Origin: Halopseudomonas pelagia CL-AP6
Lineage (GTDB): Bacteria; Pseudomonadota; Gammaproteobacteria; Pseudomonadales; Pseudomonadaceae
DNA length: 64,000 nt
Assembly: GCF_000410875.1 (NCBI RefSeq)
Contig: NZ_AROI01000013.1
Span: 17,499-81,498 of the forward strand
Direction: 5' to 3'
Shown: in pieces, positions 34,668 through 43,542 of the stretch
Layout of the letters: every line of letters begins with the position of its first letter
Position numbering within the stretch: the stretch's first letter is position 1
Program-made: the position numbers and the translations under genes
The notes under the pieces: model-generated
What the model was told of the DNA's origin: nothing
Seen by the model: only the letters and a program-made list of their open reading frames with translations
Databases searched by the model: none

Positions 34668-36527
34668 TCAGAGCTGGGGTGTCCAGGTTACTGATAGCAG
34701 GGCAGTGCGGCCTGGTTGTGCGTAGGCTAGGGTTTGCGATGGAGCCGGGAAAGGCCCTGTCGGACGTGAATACGTACCCAGAGCGTAATCGCGGTCGAAC
34801 AGATTCTGCGCTTTCAGCTCCAAGCGCATGCTCTGATTGGCTTGCCAACTACCGCGCAGATCGAAGATGGCATAGCCGGACAGAGTGCTGTCGTTGGTCG
34901 GGTTGCTGTAGCGTTGGCTGAAAGCTTGCCAGGTGGCGCCAATACCGAAGGCGCCGAACTGGCGGTCGAAGTCCTGGCTGATAGTGCGTTTGGCTCGCAG
35001 TTGCAGGGTATGCCCGGTGTCGCGATCACGCGGGTCGATCAGCGCAATGGCTGTGCGGCTGTTCCAGCCCAACAGCGTCGCATTGATCGCGGCTTCGACA
35101 CCCTGTATGCGTGCGCGATTGATATTTTCTACCTGTGAGGTGCCAGTGTTCCAGGCGATAAGATCCTTGATCGTATTGTGGAACAGAGCGGCTTCGATGT
35201 CGGCCTGGGCGAGTTGACCGCGCCATTGCAGTTCCCAGTTTTTTGAGGTTTCGGCGTTCAGGTCGGGGTTGCCGCCCCAGCCTGGAGGAGCATAGAGATC
35301 ATTGAAGGTGGGTGCGCGGAAGCCCTCGGAGTAACTCAGAATCCATTGCTGCCAGTCGCCTACCGGAATAGCCAGAGCAGCATTGAAGCTGTTCTCTGTA
35401 CCGAAATGCTGGTTATCGTCATGCCGCAGGCCGACTTCGGTAGAAAAGTCCTCGGTGCTCCAACGGTGCTGGGCAAACGCCGCCCAGTTTTCACGACTGG
35501 TTTTGCTGTAGGCATTGGTCGATGAAAGGCGATCTTTGTGCCAGTCGCTGCCCAGGGTCAAGTTGTGTTCTGGCGTGAGCGCCAACTGGTTCAGCCAACT
35601 GGCTGAGTGCCGGGTGGTTTCGATCGAGCCGTCATTCCACGGGCTGCCGGAGCCGACGGTCTTGTTGCGGTCAAAGCTACGACCCAGCTCCAGGCGGCTG
35701 TTCCATATCCCGGTCAGTTGGCCCTGCAGGTGGGCTTGGTAGCTGCTGACGCGAAATTGATCTTCCGGATTGCCGGGGTTGAGATCAAAGGCATCATCAA
35801 ACTCGTTCTTGCCGCGCTGATCGTTCAGACTGAGACCTGCCTGCCAGTCGGCATTCAGTGCGTGGGTCACATTCAGGTATAGGGCTTTGTTGCGGTTTCC
35901 ATCGCGGTCACGGTCGTTACCAACATTGTCCGTAGTACGGTCGAAGCCACGACTCTCATCCAGACTGGCGCCGAGGGCAAAGCGAGTATCCTGGTTGCCG
36001 CCGGTAAGGCCGATGCTGCGCTCCCAGATATGGTCTGTACCCACGCCGAGACGCAAGGTCGGTTGCAGGCCGGGTTCAGGTTGGCGGGTAAAAATCTGGA
36101 TCACACCACCAATGGCATCGGCACCAAATACGGAGGAGCGCGGGCCGCGAACCACTTCGACGCGCTCGACGTTGTCGATATTCAGGTAATCGATGCGCGC
36201 GGTTCCGGCTGTGGTAGATGCAACACGTTGGCCGTCAACCAGCACTAGCGTCTGGTTGGTGTTTGTGCCACGCAGAAAGTAGGACGGTATGCCGCCGTTG
36301 CGATTCTGTTGCAGGCCGGGTACGCGGCTGAGTAGTTCTGGCACGCTGCGCGCTTGCAGGCGCTCGATGTCGGTGCGGGTGAACACGGTGTTGGCTGCCA
36401 GCACAGCGCTGCGTGGTTGTTCTACGCGTGATGCGGTAACCACTGTATTGGGCAAATCCACAGAGTCATTGGCCAGCGTTATGCCGGATGCCAGCAGGAT
36501 AGGGACGAGTATTAGTAATCTGTTCAT
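34668..36527 (-). CDS. btuB: TonB-dependent vitamin B12 receptor BtuB
   Basis: Outer-membrane receptor for cobalamin, powered by TonB. ATG 36527 opens a signal peptide (MNRLLILVPILLASGITLA), then a TonB box near PNTVVTASR (about residues 26-34), a plug domain (about 40-145, with NVERVEVVRGPRSSVFGADA and IQIFTRQ), and a 22-strand barrel ending SVTWTPQL. The length of 619 residues is normal. It lies under a cobalamin riboswitch and its ribosome site GAGG is in the arm of a hairpin. Confidence 0.93.
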   Translation of the reverse strand: MNRLLILVPILLASGITLANDSVDLPNTVVTASRVEQPRSAVLAANTVFTRTDIERLQARSVPELLSRVPGLQQNRNGGIPSYFLRGTNTNQTLVLVDGQRVASTTAGTARIDYLNIDNVERVEVVRGPRSSVFGADAIGGVIQIFTRQPEPGLQPTLRLGVGTDHIWERSIGLTGGNQDTRFALGASLDESRGFDRTTDNVGNDRDRDGNRNKALYLNVTHALNADWQAGLSLNDQRGKNEFDDAFDLNPGNPEDQFRVSSYQAHLQGQLTGIWNSRLELGRSFDRNKTVGSGSPWNDGSIETTRHSASWLNQLALTPEHNLTLGSDWHKDRLSSTNAYSKTSRENWAAFAQHRWSTEDFSTEVGLRHDDNQHFGTENSFNAALAIPVGDWQQWILSYSEGFRAPTFNDLYAPPGWGGNPDLNAETSKNWELQWRGQLAQADIEAALFHNTIKDLIAWNTGTSQVENINRARIQGVEAAINATLLGWNSRTAIALIDPRDRDTGHTLQLRAKRTISQDFDRQFGAFGIGATWQAFSQRYSNPTNDSTLSGYAIFDLRGSWQANQSMRLELKAQNLFDRDYALGTYSRPTGPFPAPSQTLAYAQPGRTALLSVTWTPQL

Positions 36528-36533
36528 GTTGAG

Positions 36534-36556
36534 CCTCAAAAGAAACGCTTTTGAGG
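36534..36556 (-). promoter_or_regulatory. Hairpin masking the btuB Shine-Dalgarno
   Basis: On the minus strand, CCTCAAAA and TTTTGAGG (arms 36549-36556 and 36534-36541) form a perfect 8-base stem. The 3' arm carries GAGG, 6 bases before the btuB ATG, so the hairpin hides the ribosome site. This is a plausible expression platform for the upstream riboswitch acting on translation. Confidence 0.6.
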
Positions 36557-36646
36557 AGGGCGAGAAGCCAGTGAAATCTGCCGTTGAAACGGAGGGACAG
36601 CCATGCACTGGCCGGGTGGCGCCCTCCGCGACACCTCAGCTACGAT

Positions 36647-36674
36647 CCTGCGCGCTTGTTTACGAGCGCGCAGG
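36647..36674 (-). repeat. Strong hairpin between riboswitch aptamer and btuB
   Basis: CCTGCGCGCT and AGCGCGCAGG pair perfectly (10 bases) around an 8-base loop, 7 bases beyond the aptamer on the transcript. No U-tract follows, so intrinsic termination is unlikely; it may be a part of the switching structure. Confidence 0.7.
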
Positions 36675-36680
36675 TTCTTT

Positions 36681-36877
36681 CGCACAGGGCCGGTCTCCGG
36701 GCTCAGGATGCAAATAATGTGGCCTTCCCATACTTGTGAGTACAGTGGCGCAATGCACATTACCGACAGACCCGTATCAAGGGGCTGTGATCCTTTACCG
36801 TTGCGGGGGCAGCGTCGGGGTTGCACCGACTTCCCGTTTCACCCCGCGGTTTGATGGCCTGCGGGGCACCCAGTGCG
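36681..36877 (-). promoter_or_regulatory. Cobalamin (adenosylcobalamin-type) riboswitch of btuB
   Basis: The B12-box-like GAGCCCGGAGACCGGCC lies at 36688-36704 on the minus strand. The conserved GGTGCCCCGC core start, GAAACGGGAA, GTCGGTGCAACCCCGACGC and GCCCCCGCAACGGTA segments of the cobalamin aptamer follow in the right order. The P1 stem can be read directly: CGCACTGGG (36869-36877) pairs with CCCTGTGCG (36681-36689), one mismatch. It occupies most of the 445-base gap between dxs and btuB and would repress btuB when cobalamin is plentiful. Confidence 0.9.
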
Positions 36878-36951
36878 ACTGGAAGCGGGATGGACTCTAG
36901 GGGCTAAGTGTCGGCTGGTCAAGCCTGTTGGCGCACTGAGTGAGGGCAGGT

Positions 36952-36969
36952 TGCCTGCGTCCGCAGGCA
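36952..36969 (-). terminator. Stem-loop just after dxs
   Basis: TGCCTGCG and CGCAGGCA form a perfect 8-base stem with a 2-base loop (TC), 3 bases past the dxs stop on the minus strand. No U-tract follows, so its role as a terminator is uncertain. The remainder of the gap (36878-36951) shows nothing recognisable. Confidence 0.3.
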
Positions 36970-36972
36970 GAC

Positions 36973-38856
36973 TCAGGTGTTGCGGTCCAGGCGCTGACGG
37001 ATCGCGGCTTCGATGCCGGCTGCATCCAGCCCGCATTCGGCAAGCATTTCCGCGGGCTTGGCATGCTCTACATAAGCATCTGGCAAGCCGAGATTCAGAA
37101 CTCTGACGGGCCTGTCCTGGCCCAGTAGCCACTCATTTACTGCGCTGCCTGCGCCGCCCATGATGGCGTTTTCTTCGACCGTCACCAGCAGTTCATGGCT
37201 GTCGGCCAGTTGCTGGATAAGCAGGGTGTCCAGTGGTTTAACAAAGCGCATATTGACCACGGTGGCGTCCAGCTGGGAGCCGGCTTGCAGCGCCTGGGCA
37301 TGCAGAGTGCCAAAGCACAGTACCGCGACCTTCTGACCCTGGCGGGTTATCTGCCCTTTGCCGATGGGCAGGGGTGCGAGGGCCGGATCGATGGGTGTGC
37401 CTGGGCCGGTGCCCCGCGGGTACCTTACTGCAGCTGGGCCGTTGTGCAGAAAGCCGGTAGTCAGCATCTGACGGGTTTCGTTCTCGTCGGCCGGGGCCAT
37501 GATAAGCATGTTAGGCAGGCAGCGCAGAAAGGACAGGTCGAAGCTACCAGCGTGGGTGGGACCATCCTCGCCGACCAGCCCCGCGCGGTCGATGGCAAAC
37601 AGCACATCCAGGTTCTGCACTGCAACATCATGAATTAGCTGATCATAGGCACGCTGCAAGAAGGTGGAGTAGATCGCGACCACTGGTTTGGCGCCTTCGC
37701 AAGCCATCCCGGCGGCTAGGGTCACCGCATGCTGCTCGGCGATGGCCACGTCGAAATAGCGCTCTGGGTACTTTTCGCTGAATGCGATCAGATCCGAGCC
37801 TTCCTTCATCGCTGGGGTGATGCCCACCAGGCGCTGGTCTTCGGCCGCCATGTCGCACAGCCATTGGCCGAACACATTAGAGTATTTTGGCTTGCTGGCG
37901 CCATTGCTGGAAGGTTTGGGTTCCAGCTTGGTAATCGCATGGTAGCCAATCGGGTCGGCTTCGGCCGGCGAAAATCCCTTGCCCTTCTGGGTTACTACAT
38001 GCAGAAACTGCGGGCCTTTCAATTCGCGCATGTTGCCCAGCGTGGCAATCAGCGTGGGCAAGTCATGACCGTCGATAGGACCGATATAGTTCCAGCCTAG
38101 CTCTTCAAACAGCGTGCCGGGTACCAGCATGCCCTTGGCGTGCTCCTCAGTCTTGCGCGCCAACTCCCAGGCAGAGGGAATCTTCGACAGCACTTTCTTG
38201 CTGCCTTCGCGCATATGAGAGTAGGTGCGGCTGGAGAGAATCTTCGCCAAGTAATTGGACATGCCGCCAACGTTGCGTGATATCGACATGTCATTGTCGT
38301 TCAGCACCACCAGCATGTTGGCTTCCAGATCCGAGGCATGATTGAGCGCTTCGAAGGCCATGCCGGCGGTTAGAGCGCCGTCACCTATGACGGCTACCGT
38401 ACGCCGGTCCAGCCCTTGCAGACGTGAGGCGACGGCCATGCCGAGGGCCGCGCTGATTGAGGTGCTGGAATGGCCCACGCCAAACGTATCGTAAGGGCTT
38501 TCACTGCGGCGCGGGAAGGCGGCCAGGCCGTCCTTCTGACGCAGGGTGCTCATCTGCTCGCGGCGACCAGTGAGGATCTTGTGCGGGTAGGCTTGATGGC
38601 CCACATCCCAGACGATCCGGTCAGCGGGTGTTTGATAGATGTAATGCAGCGCCACGGTCAGTTCGATCACCCCCAGGCCGGCCCCGAAGTGACCGCCGGT
38701 CTGGCTGACGGTCCACAACAGGTACGCGCGCAGCTCGTCGGCCAGTTCTGGCAGGCGCTGTTCATCCAGCTCGCGCAGGTGGGCAGTGTCATTCAGGCTA
38801 TCCAGCAGCGGAGTGCTGGGCCGTTCGCGGGGTATTTCGTGAAAGGTGCTTGGCAT
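36973..38856 (-). CDS. dxs: 1-deoxy-D-xylulose-5-phosphate synthase
   Basis: First enzyme of the MEP isoprenoid pathway; thiamine-diphosphate dependent. ATG 38856 gives 627 residues; an upstream TTG codon is not needed. Visible are the TPP-binding [17 protein letters not shown] (about residues 150-166) with NDND at 178-181, the catalytic FVEQ-like [11 protein letters not shown] (about 363-373), and the C-terminal transketolase domain. Last gene of the xseB-ispA-dxs operon. Confidence 0.97.
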   Translation of the reverse strand: MPSTFHEIPRERPSTPLLDSLNDTAHLRELDEQRLPELADELRAYLLWTVSQTGGHFGAGLGVIELTVALHYIYQTPADRIVWDVGHQAYPHKILTGRREQMSTLRQKDGLAAFPRRSESPYDTFGVGHSSTSISAALGMAVASRLQGLDRRTVAVIGDGALTAGMAFEALNHASDLEANMLVVLNDNDMSISRNVGGMSNYLAKILSSRTYSHMREGSKKVLSKIPSAWELARKTEEHAKGMLVPGTLFEELGWNYIGPIDGHDLPTLIATLGNMRELKGPQFLHVVTQKGKGFSPAEADPIGYHAITKLEPKPSSNGASKPKYSNVFGQWLCDMAAEDQRLVGITPAMKEGSDLIAFSEKYPERYFDVAIAEQHAVTLAAGMACEGAKPVVAIYSTFLQRAYDQLIHDVAVQNLDVLFAIDRAGLVGEDGPTHAGSFDLSFLRCLPNMLIMAPADENETRQMLTTGFLHNGPAAVRYPRGTGPGTPIDPALAPLPIGKGQITRQGQKVAVLCFGTLHAQALQAGSQLDATVVNMRFVKPLDTLLIQQLADSHELLVTVEENAIMGGAGSAVNEWLLGQDRPVRVLNLGLPDAYVEHAKPAEMLAECGLDAAGIEAAIRQRLDRNT

Positions 38857-38939
38857 CAAACAGGCTCTGGGTGCCGCATGGCGAGATTAAAACGGCAGTT
38901 TAACCGATGCGGACCCTTAGCCCAACTAGCGCGGTCTGC

Positions 38940-39827
38940 TTAGAATTGCCTTTGTACAATAAAGTCAGCCAGTTGCCGCAGGCGCAGAGCATCGTCACCA
39001 AAGGGCTGCAGCGCCTCAATGGCCTGTCTGCGCAGCGAATCGGCCAATGTTCGGGCGCCGTCCAGCCCCAGTAGCGCGGGGTAGGTGGGCTTGTCGCGAG
39101 CGACGTCGGCACCCTGCTGCTTGCCCAGCACGCTGGTCTCGCTTTCGATGTCGATGATGTCATCCTGGACCTGAAAAGCCAGGCCGATACAGTCGGCGTA
39201 GTCTCCGAGTGCGGTCAGTTGCTCATCGGTCACCTGTTCACTGGCCAGTGCCCCGAGCTGCACGCTGGCGCGTATTAGGGCGCCGGTTTTGTGCCTATGC
39301 ATGTTCTCTAACGTGGCCAGGTCCAGTTTTTCTCCGACCGCGCCCAGATCAATGGCTTGGCCGCCGACCATGCCGGTGGGGCCTGCAGCGCGAGCCAGCA
39401 GGTCGATCATATGCAGGCGAGTGTCAGGTTGCAGGGCGTTCGCCTGTGTCAGCCATTGAAAGGCCAGCGCTTGCAGAGCGTCGCCAGCCAGGATCGCTGT
39501 GGCTTCGTCATAGGCGATATGGCAGGTGGGGTGGCCGCGGCGCAAATCATCGTCATCCATCGCCGGCAGATCATCATGAATCAGCGAGTAGGCATGGATC
39601 GCCTCTACTGAGGCGGCGGCGATGTCGGCCCGCTCCACTGGTCCGCGGAGGGCTTCGCAACTGGCGTAGACGAGCATGGGGCGGATACGCTTGCCGCCAT
39701 GGGTGACGCTGTAGCGGATGGCTGAAAACAAGCGTTCCAGTCGGGGTTCGCTGGTTTGCACATGCTGGTTTAGGTGAGCGTTGATGCGCTCTTGGCAGGT
39801 GGCTAGATAATGGCTGAAATCATTCAT
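38940..39827 (-). CDS. ispA: (2E,6E)-farnesyl diphosphate synthase
   Basis: Makes farnesyl diphosphate from DMAPP/GPP and IPP. The 295-residue protein has the first aspartate-rich motif [14 protein letters not shown] (about residues 84-97) and the second DDIIDIE (about 224-230), with the [10 protein letters not shown] substrate site near residue 47. Overlaps the end of xseB and lies 83 bases before dxs. Confidence 0.96.
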   Translation of the reverse strand: MNDFSHYLATCQERINAHLNQHVQTSEPRLERLFSAIRYSVTHGGKRIRPMLVYASCEALRGPVERADIAAASVEAIHAYSLIHDDLPAMDDDDLRRGHPTCHIAYDEATAILAGDALQALAFQWLTQANALQPDTRLHMIDLLARAAGPTGMVGGQAIDLGAVGEKLDLATLENMHRHKTGALIRASVQLGALASEQVTDEQLTALGDYADCIGLAFQVQDDIIDIESETSVLGKQQGADVARDKPTYPALLGLDGARTLADSLRRQAIEALQPFGDDALRLRQLADFIVQRQF

Positions 39828-40063
39828 TCAACGGGCCCATCAAAGGGCTCGGTGCTCAGGTTGCCGTGCTGTTCAACCAGCAGTTGGACCTTTTGCTCGG
39901 CCTGGCTCAGTGCTTGTTGGCAATCGCGGGTCAGTGAGACGCCCTGTTCAAAGGCGGTCAGGGAGTCCTCAAGGCTGAGTTCGCCACTTTCCAACCGCTC
40001 GACCAGCTTCTGTAGGTCGCCCAGTGACTGTTCAAAATCAACGGCGACTTTTTTCTTGGCCAT
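39824..40063 (-). CDS. xseB: Exodeoxyribonuclease VII small subunit
   Basis: XseB binds XseA to form exonuclease VII. The start is set at ATG 40063 ([14 protein letters not shown]), which has GAGG 7 bases upstream, giving 79 residues, the usual length; ATG 40069 and longer forms lack a ribosome site in the right place. It has the family core [18 protein letters not shown] and ends overlapping ispA. Confidence 0.95.
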   Translation of the reverse strand: MAKKKVAVDFEQSLGDLQKLVERLESGELSLEDSLTAFEQGVSLTRDCQQALSQAEQKVQLLVEQHGNLSTEPFDGPVE

Positions 40064-40132
40064 GTACATACCTCGTTTATCTGGCGAATCGGCAACCGGC
40101 TGAACATTAACCAAGGCGAATGGAGTGGTCAA

Positions 40133-40297
40133 TCAATGGTAGACGTCATAAAAATAAAACAAGCTTAGGCTCCAGCCGATCAAGATGACCGGGCCCCGCA
40201 ACCAATCATCCGGCAGCATGACCAGCAAAGCCATCCAGTGAGCCGCGCCGTCCAGAATAAAGGTCAGCGCGGCGACACTGTATATGACGGGCGACAA
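40133..40297 (-). CDS. Possible 54-residue membrane protein or gene relic
   Basis: An uninterrupted frame upstream of xseB encodes two hydrophobic stretches, VAALTFILDGAAHWMALLVM and GPVILIGWSLSLFYFY, separated by LPDDWLR, and ends DVYH. The first possible start is TTG (40297), just after an in-frame stop; there is no ATG before the internal Met22. The composition is protein-like, but no family is recognised and no ribosome site is obvious. It may be a real two-pass small protein or the end of a decayed gene. Confidence 0.3.
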   Translation of the reverse strand: MSPVIYSVAALTFILDGAAHWMALLVMLPDDWLRGPVILIGWSLSLFYFYDVYH

Positions 40298-40367
40298 CAG
40301 GCAGCACTATAGCCATTTGCTTTATAAGGTTATAGTACTGTTGAAGTTTACCCTATGGAGTATAGGT

Positions 40368-40664
40368 ATGTGCGACATGCGCCTGATATTAGCCGTTGCG
40401 CAGGGTCAGTCCGATGATGTGGTTCGTGCCTTGGGTCAGGCCAACATCAGTCATGAATTGATTTGCCAGGTAGCCGATTGCAGCAAAGCACCCGCCTGCC
40501 GCTGGGTCGGTGAGGAAGATCTGAACAGTAGTGGCGTGCTGGCTGCGGCGGTGCTTGATGCCATCGAGACCCTTGAGCAAACCCGGCACGCTTTTCGCTC
40601 GAAGCAACTGGGGGATTTGCGCCGTCGTCTTGAGGCTTTGCTGGAGAGATTGCCCGCATCTTGA
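40368..40664 (+). CDS. Small Cys-containing protein of unknown function
   Basis: The 98-residue protein starts at ATG 40368 (GGAG 7 bases upstream, in the loop of a CCTAT/ATAGG hairpin). It has an N-terminal alpha/beta-like half, a Cys cluster CQVADCSKAPAC (Cys33, Cys38, Cys44), and a charged amphipathic C-terminal helix (about residues 62-95, AFRSKQLGDLRRRLEALLERL). I do not recognise the family. The sequence upstream is AT-rich and contains the palindrome TATAAGGTTATA (40323-40334). A longer in-frame start at 40284 is possible but has no ribosome site. A strong terminator follows. Confidence 0.7.
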   Translation: MCDMRLILAVAQGQSDDVVRALGQANISHELICQVADCSKAPACRWVGEEDLNSSGVLAAAVLDAIETLEQTRHAFRSKQLGDLRRRLEALLERLPAS

Positions 40665-40735
40665 CAAGGCAACTGTTTGCGATAGTCTTTGGCGACAGAC
40701 GGCTTTGCCGGTCAGGACATAAGGGCCTGAAAGTC

Positions 40736-40783
40736 AAAGCGCCAGAGCGGGTGATTAGTTCACTCGCTCTGGCGCTTTTTTTA
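40736..40783 (+). terminator. Rho-independent terminator
   Basis: AAAGCGCCAGAGCG (40736-40749) pairs perfectly with CGCTCTGGCGCTTT (40765-40778), followed by a run of T. It ends the small Cys-protein transcript and isolates the downstream sensor gene. Confidence 0.92.
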
Positions 40784-40817
40784 TTGCCTGAAAAAGGGTG
40801 ATCGTCACTACAAACCA

Positions 40818-43022
40818 ATGGAGTTGGACTGCATGCAGGCAGGGTTGCTGGGCGAATTGCTGGAACGTTTGGGGCTCGGAGAGTCGGAGCTTCAGGAGCG
40901 ACTCGACTTTCTTTCCTGGGGGCCGGAAGATCAGGCCCGGCTGTCTTTGGCCAAGCCCCAGGCCGAACCACTGAACCGAGCTTTTGTTGAGGCGCTATAT
41001 AACCGGCTAAGCGAGTTCTCCGTCCCCGCCGCGATTCTTGCGGACCGGCAAACCGTACAACGCCTGAAGGCCCGCCAGCATGCTTATTATCAGACCCTAT
41101 TCGATGGATGCATTGACGAGTCCTATGTGCGAGAACGGCTGCAGATCGGTCAGGTGCATGAGCGGGTCGGTGTAGATCTGAAATGGTATATGGGTGGATA
41201 CCGGCTTTACCTCAGCAGTTTGCTCCATGGCATGCTAGGTCCGGTCGAACAACAGGCGCTGGAGACCTATGACAGCCTGCTGAAGGTAGTCTTTTTGGAT
41301 ATGACCCTGGCGGCAGAAGCCTATATTGCGGCCAAACACGGTGCTTTGCAGGCCAGTGAGGCGCGCTTTGCCCATGCCCTGCGGGGTGCTAATGACGGGA
41401 TCTGGGACTGGGATCTGGACAGCGATGAGCTCTATGTTTCAGATCGCTGGGCCAACATGCTGGGTTATACCCCGTTGCAGGTGGGCACCACATCGGCGGC
41501 CTGGTTCGCCTTGGTACATCCTGAAGATGTATCGGGATTGGAGGATGCAATTGACCAGCATCTAACCGGCAGAACACCGACAATCATGCATGAATATCGC
41601 ATCCTGCGCAGTGAAGGTGAGTATCTGCGCGTGCTGCTGCGTGGTGTGCTCGAGACTGTCGCGGGCCGTCGTCGGCTGGCTGGCTCGCAGACCGATATCA
41701 GTGAGCGTTTTCAGGTTCAGGCACAACTTGAATATGCGGCGCGACATGATGCCCTGACCGGATTGATCAACCGCGTACAGCTTAATCAGGTACTGCAGGA
41801 CACTGAGCAACGCTTGAAACGAGAAGGTGCCCGTTGTGCGGCGCTGTTGTTCATTGATCTGGATCGTTTCAAGTTGATCAATGATAGTTTAGGACACGCT
41901 GCTGGGGATAACGTGCTAGTGCATGTCGCAAGGCGGCTGCAGGGCTGCCTGCGCCCTGGAGACCATCTGGCGCGCTTCGGCGGCGATGAATTTATTATGC
42001 TGCTCGATGATCTGGCCCGGCCAGAAGATGCCGAGGTCGTCGCTGCACGGGTACTGGCACGACTGAGAGAACCCCTGCAATTTGGTGAGCGCTGCTTGAT
42101 TGTCAGTGCCAGCATAGGCGTTGCCCAACTGCGTCCGGGTGTGGCGCTGGCTGATTCATTGCAAGCAGCCGATATGGCGCTCTACAGTGCCAAGGAGGCA
42201 GGCAAGGCACGCTACCGGCTGTATAGCGACGACATGCAGGCACGTGTTCGACAGCGTCTGCGCCTGGAAAGTAATCTGCTGCAGGCATTACAGTATGGGC
42301 AATTTGAGCTGCACTATCAGCCGGTACTCGATATGCGTTTGCCACAGCCCAGTGCACCGGTGGCTGTTGAAGCCCTGCTGCGCTGGCAGTATGAGGGGCA
42401 GAGCATAGCTCCAATTGAGTTCATCCCCATTCTTGAGGAGTCCGGTGAGATTGTGCCGGTCGGTTATTGGGTGTTGGAAACGGCCTGTCGGCAAAGCGTG
42501 AGCTGGCATGCACATGGGCGGCCGGATCTACTCTGCTCGGTGAATTTGTCTGGATTGCAGTTGTTGGAAGTCGACTTCGTTGAGCGCGTACGCGAGATTC
42601 TCCAACGCACCGGCATGCCGCCGACGCTACTGGTGCTGGAAATAACCGAGAGTCTTTTGATTGACCGCAGCGGCGCGACGCTGGTGGCGCTGCGCGAGCT
42701 GGCTGCCATGGGCATACAGATCGCTCTTGATGACTTTGGTACCGGCTATTGTTCGCTCGGCTATCTAAACCGGTTCCCCCTGCACATCATCAAGCTGGAT
42801 CGCGGCTTTCTGCAAAACGCGCATGCCAGCGAACAGAATATGACCATTTGCAAAGCTATTATCGGGCTTAGTGCCGGCTTGAAGCTCAAAGTAATCGCCG
42901 AGGGTATAGAGCGTCCAGAACAGGTGCAGCTTTTATTGCAGGAAAACTGCCATTACGGGCAGGGCTACCTGTTCAGCAGGCCGCTGCCCGCCAATGAGCT
43001 TAGCGCGTTGATCGGAAAATAA
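40818..43022 (+). CDS. Globin-coupled sensor with PAS, GGDEF and EAL domains (cyclic-di-GMP)
   Basis: The 734-residue protein reads, in order: a protoglobin heme domain (about 1-165) with the proximal His88 in KARQHAYYQTLF; a PAS domain (about 180-300); a GGDEF domain with intact GGDEF at 388-392 and the inhibitory RPGD (379-382) five residues before it; and an EAL domain with EAL at 518-520, EITES and DDFGTGYCSLGYL. Both catalytic halves look intact, so it may make or break c-di-GMP depending on heme-bound oxygen. No signal peptide or membrane helix is seen; cytosolic. An alternative ATG at 40833 has GGAG 9 bases upstream. Its 3' end is 7 bases from arsC, convergent. Confidence 0.92.
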   Translation: MELDCMQAGLLGELLERLGLGESELQERLDFLSWGPEDQARLSLAKPQAEPLNRAFVEALYNRLSEFSVPAAILADRQTVQRLKARQHAYYQTLFDGCIDESYVRERLQIGQVHERVGVDLKWYMGGYRLYLSSLLHGMLGPVEQQALETYDSLLKVVFLDMTLAAEAYIAAKHGALQASEARFAHALRGANDGIWDWDLDSDELYVSDRWANMLGYTPLQVGTTSAAWFALVHPEDVSGLEDAIDQHLTGRTPTIMHEYRILRSEGEYLRVLLRGVLETVAGRRRLAGSQTDISERFQVQAQLEYAARHDALTGLINRVQLNQVLQDTEQRLKREGARCAALLFIDLDRFKLINDSLGHAAGDNVLVHVARRLQGCLRPGDHLARFGGDEFIMLLDDLARPEDAEVVAARVLARLREPLQFGERCLIVSASIGVAQLRPGVALADSLQAADMALYSAKEAGKARYRLYSDDMQARVRQRLRLESNLLQALQYGQFELHYQPVLDMRLPQPSAPVAVEALLRWQYEGQSIAPIEFIPILEESGEIVPVGYWVLETACRQSVSWHAHGRPDLLCSVNLSGLQLLEVDFVERVREILQRTGMPPTLLVLEITESLLIDRSGATLVALRELAAMGIQIALDDFGTGYCSLGYLNRFPLHIIKLDRGFLQNAHASEQNMTICKAIIGLSAGLKLKVIAEGIERPEQVQLLLQENCHYGQGYLFSRPLPANELSALIGK

Positions 43023-43029
43023 TGATTAC

Positions 43030-43542
43030 TCAAGGAGTCAGCATGTTGCGCATTAATCTTGCAACGCTGGATGGAGTGTATTGAGCGTCTGGGTTACTGG
43101 TCAATTCAACCCGCAGGCGCCCGATCAGATGCTGCAACGCTGCGCAACATTCAGTAAATGCCGCGCGCTTGAGTTCGTCGCTGCCGTCCACTGCGGCCGG
43201 ATCAGGCAGGCCCCAGTGGACACGTTCCGGTGTGGCGGGAAATTGTGGGCAGGCTTGTCCGGCATTGCCGCATACGGTGAGCACGATATCCAGTGGCGGG
43301 GCTTCGGGCGTCAGAAACTCATCCCAGCTTTTGCTGCGCGGCGGGTGTTCACCGGTCCACTCGCTCAGTTGCTCCATAGCCAACGGATTGACGCGGCCGG
43401 TTGGGTGGCTACCGGCGCTGAAGGCCTGAATGCGGCCTCCCATCAGGCGGTTGAATAGCCCTTCGGCGATAATGCTGCGGGCCGAGTTGCCGGTACACAA
43501 CACCAGCAGTCGTAGGGGCGGATTGGTGGTATTCAGCAGCAT
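43030..43542 (-). CDS. arsC: Arsenate reductase ArsC (thioredoxin-coupled, LMW phosphatase type)
   Basis: Reduces arsenate to arsenite. The 170-residue protein has the P-loop CTGNSARS (Cys16, Arg22) and the two shuttle cysteines in [11 protein letters not shown] (Cys91, Cys98), the three-cysteine relay of thioredoxin-dependent arsenate reductases. It lies downstream of and overlaps arsM by 10 bases, so arsM and arsC form one leftward operon. No arsR, arsB or acr3 is present in the window. Confidence 0.92.
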   Translation of the reverse strand: MLLNTTNPPLRLLVLCTGNSARSIIAEGLFNRLMGGRIQAFSAGSHPTGRVNPLAMEQLSEWTGEHPPRSKSWDEFLTPEAPPLDIVLTVCGNAGQACPQFPATPERVHWGLPDPAAVDGSDELKRAAFTECCAALQHLIGRLRVELTSNPDAQYTPSSVARLMRNMLTP

